From positions 1 through 11,674 of the forward strand of contig JABYQS010000884.1 of the NCBI GenBank assembly GCA_022592435.1: a stretch of DNA of 11,674 nucleotides, in the 5' to 3' direction. Of the stretch, positions 1 to 8,911 are shown in pieces. The translations under genes and the position numbers were made by a program. The notes under the pieces are model-generated. The model ran no database searches and had not been told where the DNA came from. It worked only from the letters and a program-made list of their open reading frames with translations. The stretch is from Cerioporus squamosus. Taxonomy: Eukaryota; Basidiomycota; Agaricomycetes; Polyporales; Polyporaceae. Within the stretch, counting starts at the first letter, position 1. The number at the start of each line of letters is the position of its first letter.

Positions 1-837
1 ACTCGATCGTGTTTGAACCACTCTGCTGGCACACATCCGAGTCGGCGCATGATTGCATGCTTGGGTCAACTCCGAGAGTTCAAGGCATCCTGTCCACTCT
101 ATAATCCACTGTGGTGGCACATGTATGCTCATTGGCATCCTGAGGATCCAAACCTCAATTATGCTGTCCAGTGTGTATGTTCCTCAGGCAAACTTGAGTG
201 AGGTACTGTGGGTCTGGAAGGCAAGCGTGAAGCTTGGCATCTGTCTCACGGCGAATATCCGAAATGGTGGGAATGCGCGTGCACCGGAACTTGATTGGAA
301 GTCTCGGACGCCAGAACGATCCAAAGACAACGGAGGCTTCCCGAGCTAACCTTCATGCGAGCAGCGGCCTAGCTAACCGGACTAATTAAGTAGCTCTACT
401 CGAATTGCACGCGGAGCGCAGAAGTCGGGACTGCCGGGTGCATAACTTATCTTGCCTGGGTCGAGATAAGGCTATTCAAGTCTGCTTGTTGGGGCTCTGT
501 GTCAGTGGGTAGGCATTAGGACCTGGGCGGGACGAGCGAAGGGTATGGCAAAATGTTCCCGTTCAGTGAGTTGTAATTGATCAAGCGCTTCTCCGGTCTA
601 TCAAAGTCTCTAGCAGGGATCCTTGGATATCCATGTAAGTATGCTGTCAGGTAGAGACATTATCTGCTCAATAGAAAAGTTAGCATACCTTGTCCGCGCA
701 CCCCGGTTCCCTGAATTGCGTCGCTGACTTTCATGGCTCGCCAGAAGCGCAGCTCTTCACCACAGCAACATGGCGCCCTCGCTCAGCCGCACCATACAGT
801 ATACCTTCACAATGGGACAAAGCGGAGAGAACCGATA
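1..837. other. Stretch without recognisable gene
   Basis: I find no convincing coding region, RNA gene or mobile-element end here. Open frames are short (under 100 codons), start at non-ATG codons or overlap each other, and show no family motif. The right end merges into the promoter of the gene starting at 916. Confidence 0.6.
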
Positions 838-847
838 CATATATTAG
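838..847 (+). promoter_or_regulatory. TATA-like element upstream of the 916 gene
   Basis: The sequence acatatatta lies about 70 bp before the ATG at 916, a usual distance for a fungal TATA box with a 30-50 nt leader. The leader between 880 and 915 is pyrimidine-rich, as is common in basidiomycete promoters. There is no experimental support. Confidence 0.4.
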
Positions 848-915
848 ACAGACGGACTCGAAGTTCGTGCTGAAGCCACTACTCTACCCTGACATCTCTT
901 TGCACAGTCGTTCTC

Positions 916-1866
916 ATGTCCTCGCCTTCTCTTCCTGAACCCATGTCCGACTCTTCACCGGCCAAAGCAGGACATACCGATGCCTTGGAGGACATTAGTC
1001 GCGACTGGGAGGAGGCCGTCGCTGGGCGGAACAGAATCCGTGCAGAGATTCGAGCTAAGATGCGAAGCGAACTATGTGAGTACACTGTAGTCTTCCTCCG
1101 CCGTGCGCTGCTGACTCGAGCAGGCGACATCACCGGCGTCCTCGACCCCATCGGGATGCGCTGGACCAACAAGCTCTTCCTGAAGGTCATCGTCGGGATC
1201 TACGACTGCGGCCTCTTTGGTTGGCCGCCCGATGTCCCGTTCCAGAACCTGAGCGGCATGAAGACGAAGCAGCTCCGGAGGTTGCTTAGTCTCTGGAACG
1301 CCGGCACACTCCGCATCGCCAAGCTTACCGACGAGCAGCGCGCTCAGGCCGCAGCCGACCCCACCACCATCCTCCCAAACGCGTCGCTCCAGGTGCGCTC
1401 GCCACCGCGGCGCCCGGAGAACGCTGTCCGTGTTGTCCCACTTGTCCTCCATCCAGTCGACTTCCACGACCTCTCCCAGCGTCCTGCGCACGCCTCCGCT
1501 GAGTCTGAAGTGCCTGCTGTGCTCACCACTACTGCGCCATCGAAGAAGCGCAAGCGCAAGCAGCGCTGCGACACGAAGCGTGCGCGCAAGCGTCATCTCC
1601 GGTACGGCCGCGGGGTGAAGAGCGCGGAGTACATCTACGACGCAGTGGTAGCCAAGTCCGGGTCGGAGCCCGCTTCGATGTCGTTCTGCGAGGCGCTGTC
1701 CGATGACTACATTGAGGAGTTCCCGGACGTCGCCACAGAGGTCAAGGACGATATTGAGGAGTTCACGGAGCCCGAGCCCGAGGAGGAGGACGAGATCGAG
1801 TCGGCGAGCGAGAGCTGGATGCTGGGCGAGAGGTCGGAGGTCGAGGAGGTGGAAGACGACGACTAG
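916..1866 (+). CDS. Uncharacterised basidiomycete protein with basic patch and acidic tail
   Basis: The ATG at 916 opens an uninterrupted frame of 316 codons ending at TAG 1864-1866; a second in-frame ATG at 943 is possible. The middle (about residues 85-140) has the pattern GWPPDVPFQNLS followed by a leucine-rich stretch and LWNAGTLRIAKL. I associate this arrangement with a widespread uncharacterised family in wood-decay basidiomycetes, of unknown function. Residues 210-226 are a dense basic run (KKRKRK, then KRARKR) that could be a nuclear localisation signal. The last 50 residues are strongly acidic (EPEPEEEDE, EVEEVEDDD). Positions 1076-1123 have every feature of an intron: GTGAGT donor, CTGAC branch site, GCAG acceptor, 48 nt. 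Splicing keeps the frame and gives 300 residues. Nuclear location is inference only. It is the only gene in the window without an obvious defect. Confidence 0.8.
   Translation: MSSPSLPEPMSDSSPAKAGHTDALEDISRDWEEAVAGRNRIRAEIRAKMRSELCEYTVVFLRRALLTRAGDITGVLDPIGMRWTNKLFLKVIVGIYDCGLFGWPPDVPFQNLSGMKTKQLRRLLSLWNAGTLRIAKLTDEQRAQAAADPTTILPNASLQVRSPPRRPENAVRVVPLVLHPVDFHDLSQRPAHASAESEVPAVLTTTAPSKKRKRKQRCDTKRARKRHLRYGRGVKSAEYIYDAVVAKSGSEPASMSFCEALSDDYIEEFPDVATEVKDDIEEFTEPEPEEEDEIESASESWMLGERSEVEEVEDDD
1076..1123 (+). other. Probable 48-nt intron inside the 916 gene
   Basis: It starts GTGAGTACACTG, has GCTGCTGACTC (branch CTGAC at about 1110-1114) and ends GAGCAG, matching the other introns in this window in length and signals. 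The length is a multiple of three and the segment has no stop, so the ORF is open whether or not it is removed. Splicing joins SELC directly to DITGVLDP, which fits the family pattern I know better than the unspliced version with 16 extra residues. Confidence 0.6.
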
Positions 1867-2393
1867 CTTCGTGCTTCGGACACTAGAGTATGTTCTTAGA
1901 ATGCGTACTTCGTATACCCCGTTGCTGTCCATGCCGTACAGTTCTTGGTCTTTGCTCGCATAGTCGATACCTTCCCAGTCGTGCTCCAATGGACCCCGCT
2001 GCGTCCTTTGACGCGTCGAACGTGCCGAGAATGCTGGCTGCGCCTTGGGCAGCAATCCGAACCGTCGGATTGACGCAGCCGGCAGCGAACACCATGTGAC
2101 GAAACCCGGAGCCGGAGAGAGATCAGATCTAGCCACAGATGAGCGGTCAGCGAACGCGCAGACAAACAAACATACTTACCCGAGTGAGCTAAGCGGTGGG
2201 AGAACAAAACCCACCAACCTGACGCCTCCCGCCATCTTCCCCTTCGCCCCCCACCCCCGCCGCTACTGACTCCCCATCCTCTGTCCCTTCTCCCGCCTTC
2301 TCGCCGACTGCGGTATTGCGTTGTGCTGCTACCGTCGTCGCTGTCGTCGCTCTGCACCGCCGCGCCTCTGTCACCTGAGCTAGCAGCATCAGT
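1867..2393. other. Intergenic region with pyrimidine-rich leader
   Basis: No gene is recognised. From about 2220 to 2380 the + strand is very rich in C and T with CCGCC and CGTCGT runs, resembling the leader or promoter of a gene transcribed rightwards into the F-box-like relic at 2394. A 365-codon reverse frame (1072-2169) overlaps this area but is the antisense shadow of the 916 gene. Confidence 0.4.
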
Positions 2394-2704
2394 ATGTGGT
2401 TATCCTGCCCCCTCGACATCGTCGAGACTCACCGGTTCATGATCATACTCTCAGGTCTTTCCTCGTCTTGGTGCGGCTCGCCTGGGCTGTCGCATGCGGT
2501 GTCCGGCTGCTATCTGTTCGCCGGTTGATCTGTTGTCGGGGCAACGGGGTGAGTACGCGGCCATTGCTGCTTCTGCAACATGACTCACCTGAGGCTGTCC
2601 GCCATGGAGGCCTTCATTGGTCGCATCTGCAGTTTGTCGCGGACGGTCTGGGAGTGTTCGCTCATACTGCACGAAGCAGAGGATGGCATGCCGGCGTCGA
2701 TTGA
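2394..2704 (+). pseudogene. Possible relic of an F-box-like N-terminus
   Basis: An ATG at 2394 reads CPLDIVET, like the start of a basidiomycete F-box domain (LPLDIVELII). The continuation TLRSFLVLVRLAWAVACG, which resembles the second half of that domain (TLRS-ALVCRAW-ACR), is in a different frame (that of 2396), implying one frameshift near 2430-2440. The exon then meets GTGAGT at 2549 and an intron-like segment to 2593 (45 nt, branch ACTCAC, acceptor GAG). A short open piece follows to 2704. A known gene of this type would encode a substrate adaptor for an SCF ubiquitin ligase. The match is by eye and short; a chance resemblance cannot be excluded. Confidence 0.3.
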
Positions 2705-3239
2705 AGGTGGTAGCCAAGCCGGATAGTGCCTGCCGGAGACAGCAGACACGTTGAAGTCTGCGACAGCAATGAGCGTATTGAGGGCTGTAGGCTCCAAGTA
2801 GACGAGTACAGAATCTTCTCTTGCCTTGAATGCTGCCGCCATCGCCTATAGGCTCGTTCTTCTTTATGCCGCCATTGTTCTTTGTTCAAACTTCGTAATG
2901 TAGAGACCGTTCTCCGGAGTTCAGTACTGTCCCCCAGTAGACGCAGCGAGTACGCTTGTTACTTCTACCTGCCTGTCTGTCCGAACTCCGTAGTGTGCTG
3001 GCTTGCAGCATACGCAGCGCGTGTGAAGAACCTTCGGATCTGACCCAGTCGGTGCATGAGAAACGTCCTGAGACAGAACCGTCAATAAGCAAGTATAAAC
3101 GGGATCCGGCAGGTGCCGGTACCCAGTGCAAGATCTGGCTCACGTACCGAAGACTGTTAAGCGAAGGTGCGTCCCGAGATGGACACGTATGCGTCTTGTC
3201 CTCTTCCTCCTCCTCCCATCTCCCATCTCCCACTCGCGA
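2705..3239. other. Degenerate stretch, no clear gene
   Basis: Both strands carry short open frames (for example 2585-2842 on the - strand and 2956-3459 on the + strand), but no motif decides between them. From about 3195 the + strand becomes a pyrimidine-rich run (cctcttcctcctcctcccat), similar to the leader-like run at 2220-2380. Confidence 0.35.
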
Positions 3240-3850
3240 CCGTGCTCTCATCGCTTTCCAGGAGCCTCTGTCCACCTGTCTGCCCGAGGCCGTCGCGTCT
3301 TCTTCCTGCTTGTTCTCATATCCTGCTCTCGACGACTTCCTCCTTCCACCTGTGTCCTTCCGTCTTCTCGCCGCCGCTGCGCCGAGGGTTTCCAACTTGT
3401 GCACTCAGAAGCTGCGAGTGCTCAAGGTGAGTCTGAATTCATCCGTGCTACGAGAATGATACTCACCTTGTGTTAGCTCCGCGCCCTCCCGCACGTTCTC
3501 GACGGTTTCTGGCACCATCTGGCAACGTTTTCCAGCCCCGCCATTCGATCTTTGAACTGTTTTTTGTCAAGCACTTCGAGGTGGAGGCTGGGGAAGGAGG
3601 AGCATCGACGGTGCAGTTGAGGATTGGATGCAGGGGTGCTGGGAGAAGAGTGAGTACATTTGTCCTATCTCCACTGAGGGAAGCTCGAGACTTACCCGCT
3701 GTCGCTGAGCGGGAGGTCGTGCTTGGGGCTGAGAGCTGCGGACCGAAGCTGGCCGGAGTTCGCCGGGGTGAGCGGAGTGCGTTCGCAAGGGCCGAGTCCG
3801 CCTGCGTCTCCCAGGGCACGCTACCGAGAAGACTTGGTGGCTTGTGAGTG
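3240..3850 (+). pseudogene. Relic of a leucine-rich (F-box-type C-terminal) coding region
   Basis: The exon-like frame ending at 3426 reads LLAAAAPRVSNLC then TQKLRVLK. After an intron-like segment 3427-3476 (50 nt, GTGAGT, ATACTCAC, TTAG) the same frame continues as LRALPHVLDGFWHHLATF, then SSPAIRSLNCFLSS. This regular spacing of leucines resembles the leucine-rich part of basidiomycete F-box proteins. The frame stops at a TGA around 3608-3610. A further intron-like segment at 3650-3709 leads to another open piece to about 3846 that may be the C-terminal end. I infer a broken copy of an F-box/LRR gene, possibly the same gene as the relic at 2394. The opposite strand also offers splice signals here, so strand is not certain. 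Confidence 0.4.
3427..3476 (+). other. Intron-like segment with splice signals on both strands
   Basis: On the + strand: CAAG then GTGAGTCTG, branch ATACTCAC, acceptor TTAG, 50 nt. On the - strand the same region reads CAAG then GTGAGTATC, branch GACTCAC, acceptor CGCAG. The ends form a perfect 10-bp inverted repeat, caaggtgagt and actcaccttg. The + strand reading joins a better coding frame. Confidence 0.5.
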
Positions 3851-4378
3851 CACGTCCGGGGTCCTCTGCAGTCGTACTTGGTGAGGGAACACCCAGTCAG
3901 TGTCTCATCTGCAGAGTGTCGCTAGAGTGGCACTCACACATCCGCAATGCGGCTGACAGACCCATGGCTGCTTTGAGACCCGGCGCGGCGAACTCCAGCG
4001 TCCTGCTTGTGGGTACCTCCCTCTCGCAGGTTCTGGCGTGTTCCTGGCCGAGGTACGTGTCTGTTCGTGTTCTGGACACGTTCGTCGCGTAGAGACGGGG
4101 CTGTTGATGTCCCAGAGGCCGGGTCCGGACGGCTTCCGGAGACAGAGGTGAGCGTCTCGTAAATCTAGAGCAACTTCGTGCACCTGCGGCGGAGGCTAGA
4201 GAGAGCTCTAAGTCGTGTTCGCCTGTGCCCGTGGTAGATGGGATGTCCTGTAGTCTCTGAGAAGGCTGCTGCTATTGAGCGTCCGAGGTGCTCAAGTCGG
4301 CAAGCACAAACAGAGCGGCCGAGGCGCGCGTACTCACAAGGCACAGCTGCGGAGCGTCCTTCTCGGTCTGCAGCGCCG
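3851..4378. other. Degenerate stretch, no clear gene
   Basis: It contains several isolated donor- or branch-like motifs (GTGAGC at 4148, ACTCAC at about 3935 and 4333) but no open frame with recognisable content on either strand. It may be decayed exon and intron material continuous with the relics on both sides. Confidence 0.35.
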
Positions 4379-5001
4379 TCATCGGGCAAGGTTGGCGTCC
4401 TTGATGCGGTTTCTCGACGACTTCGATGCGCTTCTGCGGGTTGGGACGCACCTACTGCGAGTGCCAGAGCACCTCAAGTCGAAGAGCCGGTCCTGTAGGT
4501 TTCTAGAGACGAAGAGGTGAGTCTCTCGTTGTATTGCGTACTCATGAAACGATGCGCACCGGAAAATGAGGCTGGAGAAGCTGCAAGTCGCCTCCCGGAA
4601 GCGCGTTGTCGCATCCGTTCCCCCGGGGCGTGTCTGGGCTTGCTCCAGGAAGACAAGCAACTCGAAGCCGCCTGTGTGTCTTGAGCATCGGCGGAATGAG
4701 TCGCAGCGCGGTGAGAGCGTCGTCCGGAGTCGGTGTGTTCTACGGTCGGAGACAGGTACCGGGTCGAAGGGGTGTGCAGCGCAAGTGTCCGGACTCGCTG
4801 TAGGAGCGTCAGCTCGGAGTCGTCGAGTAGCACGATGTACATACCTTGTGTAGACACCATCCCGGAACGCAGCTCCTTCTCCATGTCCGTGGACAGCGCA
4901 GAGCACCCTGAACCTGCCCAAGAGACGCACCTAGAGCCCCCAGAACACCCCATGAAGGCGGGAGCTCTCTGTGCTCTATACAGCCCCCAGAACACCCACA
5001 C
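4379..5001 (-). pseudogene. Possible decayed multi-exon gene, function unknown
   Basis: The - strand has a textbook intron at 4844-4798: GTATGT donor, AGCTGACG branch, CTACAG acceptor, 47 nt. The upstream exon-like piece contains STDMEKELRSGMVSTQ. Joined across this intron, the frame stays open to about 4379. A second candidate - strand intron (GTACGC, ACTCAC, CTAG or CTACAG) lies near 4497-4545. One other frame reads LTALRLIPPMLKTHRRLRV, leucine-rich and reminiscent of the F-box-type relics, but it does not continue. I cannot name a family. Codon use and frame suggest a broken gene rather than a working one. Confidence 0.25.
4935..4997. repeat. 16-bp direct repeat pair, 47 bp apart
   Basis: The sequence agcccccagaacaccc occurs exactly at 4935-4950 and again at 4982-4997. 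It lies a few hundred bases beyond the point where the ABC transporter relic loses its homology. No function is apparent. Confidence 0.7.
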
Positions 5002-5137
5002 TTGCGCTTTATTTCTCTGGCAGCTCTGCGGTTATCCCGGCGTCTCTCGCGTACCAGCACCGCCGCCCGACGGAGGAACGTGGCGGTGCGGTCGTCTTGT
5101 GCGTTGACGCTTTGGGGTTCAGAGATCTCCTCCATAC

Positions 5138-5210
5138 ACGCCCCGAGTCCTGCTGTGAAATACACACCATGTACGCCCCAGTCCCACTGTGAAGTATATA
5201 CCGTATACGC
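5138..5210. repeat. Short tandem repeat, about 35-bp unit, two copies
   Basis: Two consecutive units begin acgcccc at 5138 and 5173 and share the pattern acgcccc-agtcc-ctgtgaa-tatacacc-tat. A third start (acgc) follows at 5207. Copies differ at several positions, so the duplication is not recent. It sits just past the end of recognisable ABC transporter sequence, where the ATP-binding domain would be expected. Confidence 0.65.
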
Positions 5211-5271
5211 GTTCTCTTGCATCTCGTAGCCGGCGATCGTGCGCGCAACGAGATACATTCGCTACCTGCCA

Positions 5272-8200
5272 CACCCGCGACGCTGCTCCTGATCTTCTGC
5301 GCCACCGTGCCGTCCTCTATCCGGTTCGGGATGTTCGCCACCTCGTACAGCTTGCGCACGGTCGCGAGCTGCTCCGTGATCGAGCTCGCCTGGTCGAAGA
5401 AGCGCCAGACCATGAACGAGAACTGCGACGTGCTCTGCTGCAGCAGGTTCAGCGACGCGAGCGACACCGGCATCGACGCCGGGTACTGCACTGCACGCAA
5501 GGTGAACACGATCTGAGGAGCTCGCGCAGAGGGTCCTGCACGAGGCTCCAGAGACTCAGGCGCTGGCGCGTCCGGTTGGTGCGGCGGAGTCGGTGAAGTC
5601 CATCATGTTGTCCGGGCCGACGCGTTGCGAGACCTCCTCGAACTCTTCCGCGATGTCAGCGCAGCCACGGCGAACACCCTCGAGTGATCGCACCTTTCGT
5701 CATGAACTCCGACAGGTTGCCCGCGACGAACTCCTTCCGGTGCTCCATGTTGTTCACGACGAACTTCATGCCCACCATCCGGATGTAGTCCTTGTCCTTC
5801 GTCGTCGCCGCCCACACTGCACCGTGCGCCGGTTCAGCCACGGCTGGCCCCCGCAGGCCCTCAGGCGAGACGTACCTTGCTCGAGCCCGAAGACGTTCCA
5901 TCTCTTCATCCAGTCGCTCATCGACGTCGCGAAGCACAGGATCGCCAGCAGCAAGCCGTCTCGCTGCCCGCCGAGGACCTGCGCGACGACGGAGACCTGG
6001 GTGATGACCTGCAGGAGCGTCGACACGATGTTGCCCGCCATCATGACCGAGTCGTACGCGATGCTCCCTGACGTCGAGGACGCCTCGTCGAGCTGGCGTT
6101 GGACCAGAGGATCCTCGTAGGTGGGGAGGTCGAGTCGAGCACGCGCCCGGAAGATGTGCAGCGAGTACTGCGCCTTGAGCCGCCGCGAGAGCGGTCCTTT
6201 GATCTCGTTCAAAGCGTGGTTGAGCAGCCGGCGTGCGACCGAGCATCCGACGCGGCCGGCGCATATGCGGAAGAGCTGGTCCGCGTCTACTTGGCGCGTC
6301 TCTATCGTAGCTTGCAGCTGGAAGCAAAAGTCAGCATACAGCAGAGCGGAATTAACGAACGGGCGGGAAGGAGAGAAAGAAACATTTGACAAGGATAGAT
6401 GTGTGAGTGCCAAAAATCAGGCGGTGACACGCAGCACCCGCCACGACATCACGCTCCGCCGCTCGTGAGCAGCAGCAAGGGCAAGCAGGAGGCGGTCTCG
6501 AGTACATGGCCATTCGCGTCCAAGTCTGAAGGGCACTCGACGATGAGTGTTCTGACACCTCGAGTCTCTCTCAAGACTGACCCTGCGTCGATGAACAGAC
6601 CTCCTCGAAAGGCCTCTTCGTCGCAGGCAGATGCTGCAGGTGTGCAGGAGACGGATGCGCCGTCAAGCAGTGACTGCCCCGGCATCTACGTATGCCGACG
6701 GACGGACGGAACTGTGCGGAACATATGGCTGTACCAGCTGCTCTCGAGGACCCGGCCAGAGCGACCCCTCCGATAGCCCATCCCTCCTCAACCATCCTCC
6801 CGCAATTCAGCGTGTACCGCAAAAGCCTGCGCCACCCTGCCAGCTCGGACCTCGACGAGTGTAGCAGGAGCACCACGAGCCCCTGCGGCACGCAAGCTAT
6901 ATGCGCGAGGTGCAGGAGCTCGAGAGCGTTCAGAGTAGGAAGACGACTCTCTGAGTGTACAGCCAAGCGTACACAGCAGACGATGATGAGTTCTCGACTC
7001 GTCTGGTGCTCGTACTGCGTCTAGAAGACATGAGAGTCGTCCGGCAGCACCGCTCTGGTACTCTCGGAACAAGGAGATCACAAGTATAACTTGAAGTATT
7101 GCAAGAAGAGATAGGAAAGCAGGAAAACAAGCAGAGTCGAGTCTCGACTGACGGATTCAGACGCGTCAAGAGGTGCCGTCGCCCGTGCGCGTGAACGGCC
7201 GCCAAGATATGAGCCACCACTCAGCAAGCCCCCGCCCCACAGTATATCCAGCAGTCTGGGATGCGAACATCTAGACAAGTCCCTCGTCACTCATCACTCA
7301 GTATCTGCGCCGCACGTGCACATACCAAAGTCATCTCGCGAACCCCTCTCCCTGCTGCCAGAAACGGCGCGGTCACCACAGCCTAGCTCAACTGCTATCC
7401 TTACAGGTCGCCAACCCTTTCAGGGGCTCAGAAGACCACGGGAGGAATATGTGGTCGAGGGCAGCAGGCTCCGGGAAGACAAGACCGGATTGGTATCTCA
7501 CAAGTGATCTGACGGGATATGTCATACGCAGGGATGTAAGGCACGAGTCACCCGGAGCGGCGACGACACCCACGGGGTAGTTATGCCTCGAGAGGTGTCG
7601 CTTACCGCACGACCCCAAATGCCAGCTGGGACTTGGAGGTCCTCGCCCCACCTGTCGGCAGCTATGACTCCCTCCACCTCTGTTACCGGACACCGTGGGG
7701 AGATGAGCTTATGCCCGGTTCCGAACTCATGCTGACTCTAGTCGCCTCTGCCCTTTTCCCAGTGCCTGTACAGACCGCAAGACGCAAGGGCTGCAGGCTT
7801 CGAGAGTAGGATGACGGGTGAAGAAGCAGCGGGGGCATGTGCATGCTCTCGCGGCTGATGGGGCTGCGTGCGACCGTCGGTCCGGAAGATAGACCGTCCG
7901 TGGTTAACTCTCATGCAGCCGCGGGGAGTTGCGGAGAACGCCAGTCCATCCGAGTGACGTCATCATTCTGAGATTCATGCCCCCCCAATACGTTCGAGCG
8001 ATCCGTCTGGCAGGATGGTCTCCATAGATCAGTCCTCCGCGACTCTGATCTAACGTGCGCGCCCTGAACAATGGAAGGCGGACGGCGTTGGCAACGGATG
8101 TCCCCGCGCGTCGCGACACGTCGCGTGAACACAGTGGAGAAGGTAGGCGCGAAGAGGACAGATGTGTTGTATCAAGACAGACTGAACATCGAAGAGATTG

Positions 8201-8594
8201 AGACGAGACTTACTATATTGATCAACTGGCCCGAGTACCTGTCCACAACGTCCTCGTGAACGCCTGCGCGCAGCGAACTGAAGGCCGGGACTCACCAGAG
8301 CGACGCGGCGGGGATCAAAGCCTGCAGCACCTCCGCCACCCCGTACGAGCAGACGAGGATGAAACAGCTCCGGATGGAGAGTATGTCGCGGATCATGCGG
8401 AGGAGGTAGGGCAGACACGCGTACGCCTCGAGTGTCTTCTCGATCCACGACGAGCCGGGGATGTGCTGCAGGTCCGGGTTGATCTCCTCGTACAGGTCCC
8501 ACACGCCGACGCGGGTGTGCCTGACGCGGGTCTTGTCCTCGGGGTTGAAGACGCCTTTCCGGCTGGTCACAGCGCGTTTGTTGAAGCGACCCAT
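5272..8594 (-). pseudogene. ABC transporter relic: membrane domain only, ATPase domain missing
   Basis: Five - strand exons can be chained: 8594-8296 (ATG at 8594), 8238-8214, 6317-5876, 5816-5694 and 5644 to about 5272. Intervening introns are 57, 1896, 59 and 49 nt, and all junction phases agree. The product resembles the membrane half of basidiomycete ABC exporters of the ABCB/HMT-like type. Landmarks are VGVWDLYEEINPDL, LIPAASLW-YSGQLINI-LQATIETRQVD, WAATTKDKDYIRM, HRKEFVAGNLSEFM, QIVFTLRAVQYPASMP and VRKLYEVANIPNR. Such proteins export substrates across a membrane using ATP. Exon 5 is damaged: an in-frame TGA at 5558-5556, one-base shifts between 5588 and 5575 and between 5522 and 5512 (RLSLWSLVQDPLREL and PQIVFTLR lie in different frames), and another near 5300. 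The expected ATP-binding domain (Walker A, signature, Walker B) is not found downstream. I conclude it is a pseudogene. Confidence 0.82.
6318..8213 (-). other. Oversized intron of the ABC relic, probable insertion
   Basis: The donor ATA then GTAAGTCTCG at 8213 and the acceptor GCTGACTTTTGCTTCCAG ending at 6318 join GQLINI to LQATIETR, exactly as expected for the family, yet the intron is 1896 nt while its sister introns are 49-59 nt. Near each end lies a closely similar 14-mer: aggacagatgtgtt at 8155-8168 and aggatagatgtgtg at 6392-6405. The material between shows no recognisable gene, LTR or terminal inverted repeat. It has many short open frames and pieces such as a 6-bp inverted repeat around 7135-7150. 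It could be a non-autonomous element, or rearranged DNA carried in when the gene decayed. Confidence 0.55.
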
Positions 8595-8911
8595 GACGGC
8601 GTGGACGACGAGTGCGGGGCGGAGCAAGCGAGAGAGCAGCAGGCAAGCAGCAGAGACGCAGGAGTAGAGGTCTAGTCAGCAAGCCAGCAGCGTCAGAAGT
8701 CAAGCCGCTGCGCGCGGGGTGAGTATGTGCACGCTTCGCAGGCGCCCATGACGGCGACACGCGTGGCTGCCAAATGCGGACTTGCTGTCCCTCGTCGCGC
8801 ACGCGCTTGTAAGTTGTATACACCGTGACTGACATCCATCCTACACCGCCCGTCTGTTACATGCGTGCTCATCTCACCTGAGCCCCGCGCGCTGCACTGC
8901 GTGCACCCTGA
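8595..8911. promoter_or_regulatory. Divergent spacer between ABC relic and UMP1-like copy
   Basis: About 320 bp separate the ATG of the leftward ABC relic (8594) from the first recognisable UMP1-like codons on the right. The ATG context GCCGTCATGG is good for initiation. The spacer would have held both promoters and the first UMP1 exon. A GTAAGT at about 8810 and CTGAC sites near 8828 and 8908 suggest that an upstream UMP1 exon existed, but I cannot identify its start codon. Confidence 0.4.

Noticed and set aside
1..40. tRNA T-arm-like GGTTCAAAC on the - strand at the left edge
   Set aside because: The flanking bases do not form the 5-bp T stem and no other tRNA arm is present.
1072..2169. 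Long - strand ORF of 365 codons
   Set aside because: It is antisense to the 916-1866 gene. Its long runs of Leu/Arg/Val mirror the acidic tail and GC-rich codons of that gene, and it has no motif or splice logic of its own.
5656..6327. - strand ORF of 223 codons overlapping the ABC relic
   Set aside because: It contains the true exon 4 frame only at its end. The rest is the wrong frame of exon 3, read through intron 3.
6406..8154. LTR retrotransposon inside the ABC intron
   Set aside because: I found no long direct repeats with TG...CA ends, no primer-binding site and no reverse transcriptase, integrase or protease motif.
8050..8835. - strand ORF of 261 codons
   Set aside because: It is a shifted frame over ABC exon 1 and the divergent spacer. 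The exon 1 frame starting at 8594 has the family motifs; this one has none.
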